The notes under the pieces are model-generated. The model searched no databases and was not told the DNA's origin. It saw nothing but the letters and a program-made list of their open reading frames with translations. A program made the translations under genes and the position numbers. A stretch of 64,000 nucleotides of DNA from Stagonosporopsis chrysanthemi. Lineage: Eukaryota; Ascomycota; Dothideomycetes; Pleosporales; Didymellaceae. Positions 41,547 through 51,487 of the stretch are shown here, in pieces. Each line of letters starts with the position of its first letter. Within the stretch, counting starts at the first letter, position 1. The DNA is taken from NCBI GenBank assembly GCA_022560025.1, contig JAFISE010000067.1:96475-160474 (forward strand). The letters are read 5' to 3'.

Positions 41547-43412
41547 ATGTCATACCTCCACTCTTCCAAAGCCAATCAGACAGCATACTCGCATGTAGAG
41601 CTGGTAGATTCTGTGGACCAAAAACAACCCAAGACTGGCAAGCAAGGCCTCCGTTCGTTCCTGAGGCGTGAAGCGACCATTTCTCTCGCCCTTCTACTTG
41701 GGGTTGCTTGTGCTATCTTGGTTATTCAATTCACACGATGGTTCAGCGTGCAACTACCTATATGCCCAAGCTGGTCTGTCGACTGCAATGTACCACGTCG
41801 GGTTATGTTTCTCTATAACAACTTCGGTGCTCTACAGGGAATGGTCACCGCGGTGTACTCCATCGGTCTCGCTGCTTTGGCCTATTCAGCGCATTCATTT
41901 TCGGAGTCAGCGTTGTGGCCTCTGCTTCACCAGCAGCGTTTCAGCATCAGACAGATGGATACGTATCTTGACGCAAGCCGTGGATCGATACCTTCAACAC
42001 CCTCGGCCATGTTAAAAGCCCGTACTTTCGATTCAGCCCTTGTGCTGCTACTGACCACAATCATCACTCTCACGCCGCTCGCGGCTGCGCCAATCGTGGG
42101 GCAGGTTTACAATAGAGGGAACGTGACAGCCAAGTTTGAGGGTGCTCTGAGGACCGGTGGTGGTATTGGCGTATACTACGTACAGTCAAACCCTCCGGGA
42201 CCTGTGCGAGAGCGATCGGGCACATTGTATACTTCTTGGCAAGGCACCCTCTCCAACGAGCCACTTCCGGACTATCGAAACTGGTTCATAGATCGCACTT
42301 TGATGGCAAGGAGAGGGAACTTCAGCGTTGAGACTGTTCGGATTCAACAAGACATTACATGCCGTGGGTGGACAGCAACACCGAACGATGACTGGATCAC
42401 ACTAGGAAGGGAATATCTCATGACCTTCAACACTAGTATGCCCGTCCGTAGGAATGTCACTGGACAACCTGTTGGCAAATTGTGGCAACACGACAACGTC
42501 GTTGAGGTGCGAGATGTGGCTAAGCTCGCAGTCTGGGTGCATAACTACACTTTCGACACTGCAAACAAAACGACAGCAACCCTTATCTTCGCCGCATCGA
42601 GCGGGGACATCGCAGGGGGCTTAACCACAACGACCATGCCACAAGACGCGACAACGAGGAACGTCAGCAGCATCGCATGCGACATCGCTGTGGAGATGCT
42701 AGAAGACACTCTTACAGTCGGCAACGCGCCCGGTCCCCCCATATCCATAAACCCCATGACCAACATCTTCGTCATTGGTCAGGGCCGCCCGCCAAACCCA
42801 AAATACGTGGGCAAAATGAACGAGGTAGCTCTGTGGTTTGCCGTAGCCCCGGTCGCAAACGGTGCATATATCTACGGCGCCCAACCCATGTACTCGTACA
42901 CATCAGATTGGATACCGGAGAGGTACACCTCGACTGATTCCGGCGCAAACGATGCGTGGACGGTCAATTATATTGAAAACTTCATCCGCGTCTCCACAGG
43001 CGCGGCGATGCTTGGGGAGGTGAACAAGTGGGGCTTCCATAACGATCAGGGGCATCCAAGCATGGCGCAATTTCCTTCTTACATCGCCGTCATTAAGATG
43101 GATCCAAGGCGGTGGGGGTTGCTAGTCGTTTTGCCGCTTGCTATCTTAGTGTGTGGTGCTGTGTTGATGGGTTGGAACGTCAAAATGCATGGGAGTATGG
43201 CTATTCCTATCATGCGTAAAGCCACCCTGGGAGAGGTTATCAAGAGTACCCAGACCCCGGATGTGCTAGGTCCGGCGGCTGATGAGCATTATGATGATTC
43301 GGAGCCTTCGAAACTAGAGAAGTTGGATGTGTGGTTCAGGGAGGGTGAGACTGGTGTGTGGGGTCTTTATAATGCGAAAATGCAATCAGTTCTCCTCCTT
43401 GGAGAAACCTGA
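41547..43412 (+). CDS. Fungal membrane protein with large extracytoplasmic domain, function unknown (621 aa)
   Basis: Single-exon gene. Three hydrophobic spans lie near the N-terminus (residues ~45-65, ~100-120 and ~165-190) and one near the C-terminus (WGLLVVLPLAILVCGAVLMG, residues ~530-550). Between the third and fourth is a ~330-residue region with several N-x-S/T sites (NVTAKF, NFSVE, NTSM, NVTG, NYTF, NKTT, NVSS) and few Cys, as expected for an extracytoplasmic glycosylated domain. The last ~65 residues are charged and cytosolic. The layout is typical of a large group of uncharacterised Pezizomycotina membrane proteins that are often expanded; I recognise no enzymatic motif. The promoter contains the 7-bp minisatellite. 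Confidence 0.82.
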   Translation: MSYLHSSKANQTAYSHVELVDSVDQKQPKTGKQGLRSFLRREATISLALLLGVACAILVIQFTRWFSVQLPICPSWSVDCNVPRRVMFLYNNFGALQGMVTAVYSIGLAALAYSAHSFSESALWPLLHQQRFSIRQMDTYLDASRGSIPSTPSAMLKARTFDSALVLLLTTIITLTPLAAAPIVGQVYNRGNVTAKFEGALRTGGGIGVYYVQSNPPGPVRERSGTLYTSWQGTLSNEPLPDYRNWFIDRTLMARRGNFSVETVRIQQDITCRGWTATPNDDWITLGREYLMTFNTSMPVRRNVTGQPVGKLWQHDNVVEVRDVAKLAVWVHNYTFDTANKTTATLIFAASSGDIAGGLTTTTMPQDATTRNVSSIACDIAVEMLEDTLTVGNAPGPPISINPMTNIFVIGQGRPPNPKYVGKMNEVALWFAVAPVANGAYIYGAQPMYSYTSDWIPERYTSTDSGANDAWTVNYIENFIRVSTGAAMLGEVNKWGFHNDQGHPSMAQFPSYIAVIKMDPRRWGLLVVLPLAILVCGAVLMGWNVKMHGSMAIPIMRKATLGEVIKSTQTPDVLGPAADEHYDDSEPSKLEKLDVWFREGETGVWGLYNAKMQSVLLLGET

Positions 43413-43819
43413 TGCGGGAAAGGCAGATATAGCTCGCTGCCAGCTTTGCGTGATCACAAATCAAGGCTTTTACACAAGAAGAGAGTTACAAAAGGTAATC
43501 TTTTTAAATTAAAGTACTAAGCTATAAGAATAACTGTAGGAACTAGCCCGCAACCATCACACCCTGACAACTATCTGACCTGGGTCCGTCCCTGGACATT
43601 CCCTTACCCCGTCCAGCGCAGCTAAGCCTGAGCCCTGCAGTATAAGAAGAGGTTGCATTATAACACAATTCAGGGAAAGTATCTCCACATATATGGTGCC
43701 ACCAGATCCGCTGCGCCGTTGAGTGATGCCACCTTTGGCGAATGCAAATCGAAGGCTCCTTCACAAATAGCAAACCGATTAGGACCAGGAAACTTGTGGG
43801 CAATCATGCGAGACGTAAT
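43413..43819. other. Intergenic stretch between convergent genes
   Basis: 3' flanks of the membrane-protein gene and of the AIM9-like gene; AT-rich around 43490-43540. Nothing else seen. Confidence 0.45.
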
Positions 43820-45687
43820 CTAAATTGACCTATGCTCAGTCTGCGAACGTTCCAGATACGGCCAAATTCTCCAAATCTCCTCTGGAGATTTGTTGTACTC
43901 AGTACCTCTGCGCATGGTCTCTTGGAGTAACTCCTCGTTCTGCTGTTGTTTTGCCGCAAAGTCAACATGAGGTGTAATCCAGCCCTCGGAATCGGTGCCG
44001 AGTACATTCCTAGCTAGCTCGTGGATCTTGTGATAATCGCGGTACTCTTGGAACTGTTGCTCGTGCCTTTTCGATTCATCTTCGCTGAAAGCGACTGGGC
44101 ACTGTCCTGCAAAGCCTAGATCGTTCCACGCCTTGGAAAGCTCAATAAGACAGGCCCGTAGTGGGATCACGCCTTCTTCTAAGACCTCTCCACACCGAAT
44201 AAAGAGTTCTCGTAAGAATGATGGCACGCGCAAAGCTTTATATGCCTGATTGTTTTCAGATCCGCTGCTTAGTTCATAGACCTTTGCTAACTTAGCTTCC
44301 TTCAACTTATGGTCCGCATATTCTTTATCAGATACGTCCATCTCGTTATAATTTCGCGGTAGCTTTGGTAAGTCAGTAGTGCCAAGTGCGTAGTCTTCTT
44401 CAACTGGCAGAAATTCTGCGAAGCGGGCCTGTATAAACAAAGGTGAGACTACAATCGACTGCCAGTCAATAAGCGATACGATATTGGCTGGGTTTTCTTC
44501 AGACACGTAGATATTGCCCATGTGGAGATCGGTATGCCACAAGACTGGCTCAGAAATCTTGTCAATAAGTGAAGCGTCGTTCAGCCGAGATATGATCTTT
44601 TTCGTCAATCTCAAGACAGCGATTTGTTCTTCGAAGGATCCGCGTGGTGGATCAGTTGCAGTGGTTGAGTCCTGTCTCAGGAGCGCAATCTCTCGTTCAA
44701 CAAGCGCGATACCGAAAGAAGATAGATCTGGTCCTATTGAGAAGATTTAGCTGGGAAGTGCTGCACAGGATGCCCTACTCACATGGTCCTATGTTGAGAC
44801 GAGAATGCACGGAAGCTATTTTGCCTGAAGCGTGCCACCCTCGCTCGCAAGACGGTCCTATGCAGAACCGCCCAGAAGGGTCCACTTTAGGATCCAATGC
44901 GACGTATTTGTCGTTGTCTGACATGGACTCGCAGAGGTAAAGACTTCCACTAGCAGGGAAGTGAATTTCAGTCATTTCGCCTTCAAGCTTTGTTAAATGC
45001 TTCACGACGCATAACTGATCCCAATCACTCATTTCAGCCCATATCTTGTATAGCTGTATTCCAGGTGCCTTTTCCATTATGATGTATTCGGAGCCAACAG
45101 GGTTCAATGGATCAGAATTCCAGGCTAAGACTTTCGGAACCGGGACCTGAGTATGTGCATGTACTGTCGACGACAATGTCAGTCACAAGGAGAATCTTCA
45201 GGAGAGCCGCAAACTTGGACATTGGGGGTCTTACGATATTGAAGCACAGCCACTTCAGACGCTGCTGTATACTTCGGCGGCCCAGTGATGGTGAACGGTA
45301 GTTTTGCAATAAGTTCACTCCTATCCTCCTTGCATAAGAGGAGTGCCTTGCTGAAACCTCCTTCTAGCTTTTCTATTGAACGAACAGGCGAATGTTGGCT
45401 GCCAGTAGATGCAGCTACCGCGCAGAGCTGATCGACGTCGAAATTTACATATCTGCGATCAAAAGCCTGTTTCTCATTGGCCAAGAAACGTCCGTTTGTG
45501 TATTTGAGTCTTTCATCTCGATTGATGGATTTACCTGCTACGATTTAGCTTCGGTCAAGACTGGGTGTGCGCAGGTCTTACCTCGACAGGTAAGAGTGAG
45601 CGCTCGAGAGGGCTGAGATGACGCGGAACGTTCGTTGGTACTCCAACATCTTCTACCGATAGCCTTGAGCGAGAGCGCTAATTGCAT
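43820..45687 (-). CDS. AIM9-like mitochondrial protein with aminoglycoside-phosphotransferase (APH) fold (564 aa)
   Basis: Four exons: 45687-45582, 45534-45235, 45163-44783 and 44727-43820; all introns are phase 1 (donors GTAAGA, GTAAGA, GTGAGT; 47, 71 and 55 nt). The first exon gives an N-terminus rich in Arg/Ser and free of acids up to residue 21 (MQLALSLKAIGRRCW...), a likely mitochondrial presequence. Typical family segments follow: LKYTNGRFLANEKQAFDRRY, EGGFSKALLL, VPVPKVLAWNSD, EYIIMEKAPGIQL. The APH catalytic motifs are HTDLHMGN (His327, Asp329, Asn334) and SLIDWQS (Asp350). Yeast Aim9 affects mitochondrial inheritance; the biochemical substrate of the group is unknown. The last intron has two acceptor AGs six bases apart; only the distal one (44728) avoids an immediate TGA. 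Confidence 0.88.
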
Positions 45688-46996
45688 AATTGCGATTCTT
45701 CAGTGCATGACGTTTGGGGCGAAAGAGGAGTGTGGAGAAGAGCGATGGAGGAGAGGCGAGGGCGCAAGGCCGCCTAGTCTCAATCCGGCAACTAATGGTT
45801 GTTTGCAAAAGACCTACCGCAATAGAAAGTTAGCGTGCGGGGAAGTGATTAGACGACGACTGTATCTAACTTACATACAAATCCTTATACAAGTGATATC
45901 CTAACTTTGTAGCTTGTTTATAGCTGCAAGCAGTCCTATACTGCATTTTTGTAGTATTAAGATGCCGTTAACGCATTTAAAACAGCAAGCTGGCGCCGCT
46001 GCTGCTGCCGCTACTGCTGCTAAGCTAGCTGTTGCACAGACTAAGGCGCTGCCTGCTACGCCTAATCTTGCTACAAAATGTCTGTAGAAGCGTCTAACAC
46101 TAAAAAAGGAATTGCAATAGATTATTTACAGCTGTAAATATATAATTAAAAGACTGTGTAGTTGTAAAACGCGCAGTTGCATCGTTCTACATACTAATTT
46201 GTGTGGTGAGCCGTGATCGATGACGATAGGCCCTCACGCTAATGCAAGAGGTGTTTTGCAAACCGTTATACCTCCCTACTTGCAGCTTGCTTGTTAGACC
46301 GCGGCGAAAATTCAACATACAGTACCTAGGTATCGGTATAAACGTAGTTCCTGCTATTCTATGTTGAGGCAAAGATGCAAGGCGGCTTTACACCGCTTCA
46401 CCTGGCTTCCTAGAGTGGGGATGAGGATATGGCGTCATTGCTCTCAAAGCAGGGAGCTTCTTTGAACGCGAGAACAGATAGGGGCTACATGGCCATACAC
46501 ATCGCGGTATTACTGCAGCATAAAAGGTTGGCACAGATGCTGATGAAGAATGATGTAAACGTGGATGTCGAGGTGCGATGGGCTGGGCAAAATGCAGGAG
46601 GCCTGGATAAAGTCAAAGATTCTGTAGCATATCACTTGAAGTACGCCGAGTCTGATGATGATAAGAACGTACTTCGGGCTGCTGAAAACCTAGAAAAGAG
46701 CTTTTAGTTCTTTGCTAACAGTTGACTAGCTACTTAGACTAAGAGTTTAACTAAGTAAGCAAGTTAAGTATTATAGCTCTTATTCTATTTACTAGAAAAC
46801 CTTAGAGAAGACTGTGTTTTTATATAGACTACTAAGTACTTAATGTAGTAATAAAGAAGAATAGATACCTACTTTCTCTTATCTACAAGACACTATTCTA
46901 AATCTTAAAAGCAAGATAGTTTATAAAAGTCAATATAATCTAGGCCTTTTATAAGATCACTTCGATGGGACATTGTGAGGCGTGCCTTGCGGTGAC
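45688..46996. other. AT-rich stretch with degenerate sequence
   Basis: From ~45840 the base composition shifts to AT, and words such as TTAAGTA, CTTAGA and TAGTAT abound, with much TpA. A fragment at 45962-46085 encodes an Ala-rich stretch (GCT repeats) then a stop. The ankyrin remnant at 46375-46707 lies here. The look is that of RIP-mutated repeat DNA, but no transposon could be named. Confidence 0.5.
46375..46707 (+). pseudogene. Ankyrin-repeat gene fragment with in-frame stop
   Basis: Reading from ATG 46375: MQGGFTPLHLAS, then TAG at 46411-46413, then SGDEDMASLLSKQGASLNAR and TDRGYMAIHIAVLLQHKRLA in the same frame. This is clear ankyrin-repeat sequence (G-TPLHLA-xxG ... LL-x-GA-N--G--A-H-A) running on both sides of the stop to a terminal stop at 46705-46707. 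The frame is otherwise intact for about 110 codons. A CAG-to-TAG change is a CpA-to-TpA change, as caused by RIP, and the surrounding DNA is AT-rich. An intact short protein could start at the internal ATG 46429. Confidence 0.7.
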
Positions 46997-48679
46997 CTAA
47001 GACTGCTGCCGATTCCACCGGTAGGATCTATCAACTTTCTCCTGCACACATTCCTCAAAATGCTCGCGGTCTACGTATCGTTCTCCGTTGAGCACATCGT
47101 CCCAGCGCTCTTGCAGGCCATCACCCCACGGCACACGTCCAATCTGGCGAAAAAGCTCATGAAGCTCAGCATCAGGACGCCACGTGCCGACTTTCCACCA
47201 TAGATGTGGAGCTTGTACACTAAAGTTGCCTGGTTCTTCATTATAGCGAGGCTCGCCTGGCGCCACGTAATTCACTCCCCAGGCGAGTGAGCTCGGTTCA
47301 TATCCCACATTTACACAGTCGGGCATAGGGATGTTTTCTTCGCCGTCTTCGTCTACACCCGGCTCCCACGAAAGAGGGCACCAGAGCACCGCTTCTTGGA
47401 GGGCCCGCATGTTCGACGCTGCCTTGGCAAAAGCGGCAAGGAATGGGCGTAGTGTAGTCTCGTTCGGCACGACGCGGACGTGGAAATTGCGAACGATGCC
47501 CTCTGAGCGTCGGTATCCCTTGAACGTAATAATGTGGTCCATGTCTCTGTCATAGTCGGTTGTCTTCAAGGGAGGGTATGCAGCATCAGTGACTTTGGTT
47601 GCAGCCGTGTTGCGACCTTCGCCGTTTGGTCCGACAAAATACCATTGTCCCGAGGGGCTCACCATGTGGAACATGACGACAAAACTTTCGAGATTCGGCC
47701 AAGAAGAGGTGCAGTTGTCCTTAGGCATGAACAGCGTTTCATCCGCAACTACGCGCAAGTGAAGCCGTCGGAGATGATGCGAGAGGTGATTTAGGCCAGT
47801 GCTGAACAGATCGCTACCCGCTGGGCTTACCATATCAGGTTGTGCAGTGAGATGGTCAATATTTGTGATATCGTGCATGGAAAAAAGGAAATCGAGGCGA
47901 ACACGCTGAAGCGATTCAGGCAAACGCGCAGCCATTAGAGCTTTTGCGAAATCTTGTCTGGTATCCCGGCGTGGTCCGGCCCAGTCTTGCGTGAAATACT
48001 TTGCCGCTTCTTGTTCGGTCTTTGGGGACCATTCATCCCCTCCAATTTGGCAGCCCCAGTAGTCGAGATTCGGCAGCTTTACGACGAGGTCGACCATCAC
48101 ACGGTAGTCCATCTTCACATGCCCCCAATTGAAGTCCTGTCCTGAGCTTTCCCTGTACCATTCACCTCCTACCTCTAGGGAACGAACCGATTCAAGTGAC
48201 GGCAGTGCGTCGGGTTTCAATAAATGGACGCGCCAGCTCAGATGATGATGGATCGAGAGCGAAGTCCCCGAAGATATCTTTCTCCTAGGAGAGCCAATTT
48301 CGAGCCGGACTGTTCCAGGCCCATTTTTGGGCCCTGCACGTTCTTCGACAGTTTTGACAGTCTTGAATAAGAACATGATTTGCTGAGTGAAGCTCTGGTC
48401 ATGTTTGCTTAGTTGTTCCGCGTTGTCGCGATCCTCCTTGTCTTGTGAAGGGAGGATAATTTCGAACTTCAGATTGCGCAAGTACTGGAGCCGATGGCTA
48501 GAGAAAGTGTCGATGAACTTGTCGGTGGTCTTCTCTTTCAGGTCGAAGCTTGTGAACGCCCCAGAGTATTTTTCGGCGGGAAAGCGGAATGCGTGAGACA
48601 GCAATAGCGTGTTCTTGAGGTCATCGCGAGAGAGATAACTACTGATGCGACCGATCAGTTCCTGTGGAAGCTGATTCAT
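46997..48679 (-). CDS. F-box domain protein (560 aa)
   Basis: Single-exon gene. The first ~45 residues are an F-box: NQLPQELIGRISSYLSRDDL, then KNTLLLSHAFRFPAEKYSG. The rest is a long alpha/beta region with repeated LxxLxxL and DxxW elements, without clear LRR or WD repeats, as in many fungal F-box proteins with divergent substrate-binding parts. The C-terminus is rich in Trp/Glu/Arg. Family knowledge: F-box proteins bind Skp1 and bring targets to the SCF ubiquitin ligase. The target is unknown. It borders the AT-rich degenerate stretch on its 3' side. Confidence 0.85.
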   Translation of the reverse strand: MNQLPQELIGRISSYLSRDDLKNTLLLSHAFRFPAEKYSGAFTSFDLKEKTTDKFIDTFSSHRLQYLRNLKFEIILPSQDKEDRDNAEQLSKHDQSFTQQIMFLFKTVKTVEERAGPKNGPGTVRLEIGSPRRKISSGTSLSIHHHLSWRVHLLKPDALPSLESVRSLEVGGEWYRESSGQDFNWGHVKMDYRVMVDLVVKLPNLDYWGCQIGGDEWSPKTEQEAAKYFTQDWAGPRRDTRQDFAKALMAARLPESLQRVRLDFLFSMHDITNIDHLTAQPDMVSPAGSDLFSTGLNHLSHHLRRLHLRVVADETLFMPKDNCTSSWPNLESFVVMFHMVSPSGQWYFVGPNGEGRNTAATKVTDAAYPPLKTTDYDRDMDHIITFKGYRRSEGIVRNFHVRVVPNETTLRPFLAAFAKAASNMRALQEAVLWCPLSWEPGVDEDGEENIPMPDCVNVGYEPSSLAWGVNYVAPGEPRYNEEPGNFSVQAPHLWWKVGTWRPDAELHELFRQIGRVPWGDGLQERWDDVLNGERYVDREHFEECVQEKVDRSYRWNRQQS

Positions 48680-49888
48680 AGTCGCGCATTGTTTGCGAGT
48701 AGCGAGCGAAGTGGAGGTACTGGTCGAGATTTTGAGTACGCAGGGGGATCGGCCGTGTATTGTTCACCACGGTCGCCGCAGTTGACTGCTTTTTCTCACT
48801 TACTAGCGTAGCGACCGCTCCAACTTCAACATTGAAGATATCAACCGCCTCGGGCGTCCGACAAGACTTGCTGAACTTACATTTGCCAGTACGACTCAGC
48901 TTCTCATCCTATGGAGGGTCCTCTCCCAGTGTTTATATTTTGGTCCTTACAAGCGCTATTCCTGCAGCCACATGTAGGTGATCCTTGAGACTTCCTGATT
49001 GTGCCACAGACCAGGCCTGGACACTCACGATTGACAAGGGCGATTGTTGAAGCTGAAGCCTCAACAGTCTTAATCCTGAAAAGTCTCAAAGCGAGAAAGT
49101 TGACGGGGAGGAGGCAGCGATGAGACTTCTAGGGCGGAAACGTTTCTACACCATCTTGTACCGCGAAGAGGGCGTGGGGGCTTTTCACACCGAACGTTGG
49201 CGCGAACAGTGAAACCCATGCCACGTCAGCACTTTCTCAGAGCATGTTGGATACTGAGAAAACACCCTGCAGCACGAACAGCCATGCGGCAGTTGTAGTT
49301 CCCGTTAGAATCCCGTTATAACGGGCAGATCCTCGTGTTCGTAGCGGGTAGGCTGCGTGCCCGCTGTCAATCCGCGGGCTGGGGAACGGGCATATATTCG
49401 GGGATTATTCTGGAACGTACCCTCAATGTGGCGCACACCTTTGGACCCCTTGTTTCTGTATGCTGAGCTGTCATACTGTCACAGCAGAAGCGCTCTTAAA
49501 AGGCCAGCCCCTTTCCCGACGAGTAGAACGCGTCACTTCTAGGGTCGCGTGCCGATTGTTCCTGCATCTCCAGGGCTCTGTTGGTGGCTGGGCCTTTCTT
49601 GTGGCTCCACAGCCACGGCATCCGGCATTTTTAGCGCCAGTATCGTTTACTTCGCGTTAGCGGCGCTAGGGTGTGCACGGTAAAGCCATGCTTTCTGAGT
49701 CGTGATAGATGAGAAACAAGGTCACAGCATAACATCATGGGCATTTTCGTCTGCGTGTCGCTTTTCTGCTTCCTTTGCTCTCCTTAGCGATAAAATCTTC
49801 TATAGAATTCTTTTGTAATTCAAGGTGCCCATCGTCGGCCCTCGTGTTTTCGTTCACTACTACATTCTTTTCTGTCTTATCTGAAGAC
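48680..49888. other. Intergenic stretch between divergent F-box and cutinase-family genes
   Basis: About 1.2 kb, with only short frames and no recognised element other than the inferred promoters. Confidence 0.45.
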
Positions 49889-50998
49889 ATGCTCAACCTC
49901 GCACTATCATCGCTGGCCCTGTTCAGTGCAGTGGCCTTCGCTCAGGAACGCTGCGACGCACCATACCCAAAGGTCTTCTGCAATTCAACAGAAATCTTGG
50001 CCTTCGAGTCCAGCGACTGCAGTCCTTACCACGTCTTCATTACGCGAGGCTCAGACGAACCCTATCCTGGACGTGCCGGAAACCTGACGCACGAGATCTG
50101 TAAAGAGTTTGGAGATGGAGATTGCACATTTGAGAGCGTTGAATATCCCGCCAAAAGCAGCTCATGGGGCAAGGAGGAATGGTGCAAATCTGCGGCGAAG
50201 GGTGCCGCGAACGGTCAGGCGCAAATCAAGGCGTACGCGGAGAAGTGCTCGGACAGCAAGTTGATCCTTCTGGGTTACTCGCAGGGTGGTTCAGTCGCAT
50301 TGGATATCCTGGGTGGCGGAGGTGGTGATGTGTTCGAGTGCACTCAAGCCAGCAACGAAGCTTTGGATGCTTCCACCTCGCCCGGATCTCACTGTACGCA
50401 CACCACATCTAACAATTGTGTACCATCATGCTGACAAGTCACAGTCGTGGCTGCGGTGACCTTTGGCGCCGTCGCACGCAACCGAGGCCAGAACTTCAGC
50501 GTTGGCGAGGGCGTGAACTTTGACGGCACCCACGCCCGATCAACCGAGCAACTCGCCGCACTCCAGAAGTACTCCAATGTCCTCCTCGACTACTGCCACC
50601 ACGGCGACCCAATTTGCGCCGTTGGCAGTGAACCCGTCGTTGTCATGTCCCACCTCGACTACTTCTTCAAGCACAACGAAGAGGTGACAAAGTGGGTTGT
50701 CGGTAAAGCTAAGGGCAAAGCGGTGAGTGCTCCCAACCAGAGCCAGTCGGCTTCGGCTTCGGCTTCGGCTTCGGCTTCCACCAGCGTACGACCGGCAGCT
50801 GCTACGACGGGAGCGGAGACCCCGACCAGCGTTGTTGCCTCCGCGACCGGTCCGGCGGCTGAAGCATCGCAGACGAGCAGTGCTAGCAACAGCGATAGCA
50901 CCAGCACTGGTGCAGGCAGTGCAATCTCTGCGAGTGACTACCTGACTTCCGTTGCGATTGTTTTGGGCACTACACTGTTCTCAGTTGCTCTCTTGTAA
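49889..50998 (+). CDS. Cutinase/acetylxylan-esterase family (CE5) enzyme, probably GPI-anchored (352 aa)
   Basis: Two exons: 49889-50393 and 50445-50998, joined in phase 1 by a 51-nt intron (GTACGC...TCACAG). The signal peptide is MLNLALSSLALFSAVAFA. The serine nucleophile sits in LLGYSQGGSVALD (Ser131), with Asp223 in YCHHGDPIC and His238 in MSHLDYF completing the triad at the spacing usual for CE5. Cys residues typical of the fold are present. After the catalytic domain comes a Ser/Ala/Thr-rich stalk with a run of Ser-Ala dipeptides encoded by GGCTTC hexanucleotide repeats (50748-50780), then a hydrophobic tail (YLTSVAIVLGTTLFSVALL), the layout of a GPI-anchored wall protein. Family knowledge: cleavage of cutin esters or acetyl groups of xylan at the cell surface. 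Which activity is not settled. Confidence 0.9.
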
Positions 50999-51487
50999 AA
51001 GTAGAGTCTGCCACTGATGAACCCGGCCAAGCTGTAGAAGGCTAACTACTAAATTAATCTCATACCGCGCACCTGCACCGTACACAACACATACACACAA
51101 ATGAGTGTGTGACAAGATTCTCAACCCCTCCGCCGTCAGCGAAGATAAAAACATGCACACATAAGCATCAATGCGGAACGAAACTGTCCGCCCCTTCGTC
51201 AGCGAAGATAAAAACGCGCCCAATTCGGGGCTACGAAGAGTGCGGTTCACGTCGACGCTGCTTGGGTCACAAGCCCGAAGGACGGAACTCGAGACAAGTG
51301 GAAGCAAAAGCACCAGAGGGGCATGACAATAAGGAGGCCGTACAGATGTTTAGTATAACTTAATTAATTTGTAATTACTTTATCATCATACGTCTAACTT
51401 TTCTATACTACCAGCACACTGCACACTCCAACATTGACGCGGCTCCAGAGCTCGAATGCAAACGTCGATAAGGATGTAAGCGCATAC
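50999..51487. other. Intergenic stretch between convergent genes
   Basis: Contains two copies of TCAGCGAAGATAAAAAC (51137-51153 and 51211-51227), 74 bases apart, each within a related sequence (CCGTCAGCG / TCGTCAGCG). No gene seen. Confidence 0.5.
51137..51227. repeat. Short direct repeat GTCAGCGAAGATAAAAAC, two copies
   Basis: Copies start near 51137 and 51211 and share at least 17 identical bases plus similar upstream sequence (CCTCCGCC / GCCCCTTC). The function is unknown; it may be a remnant of a tandem duplication in the 3' flank. Confidence 0.6.
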
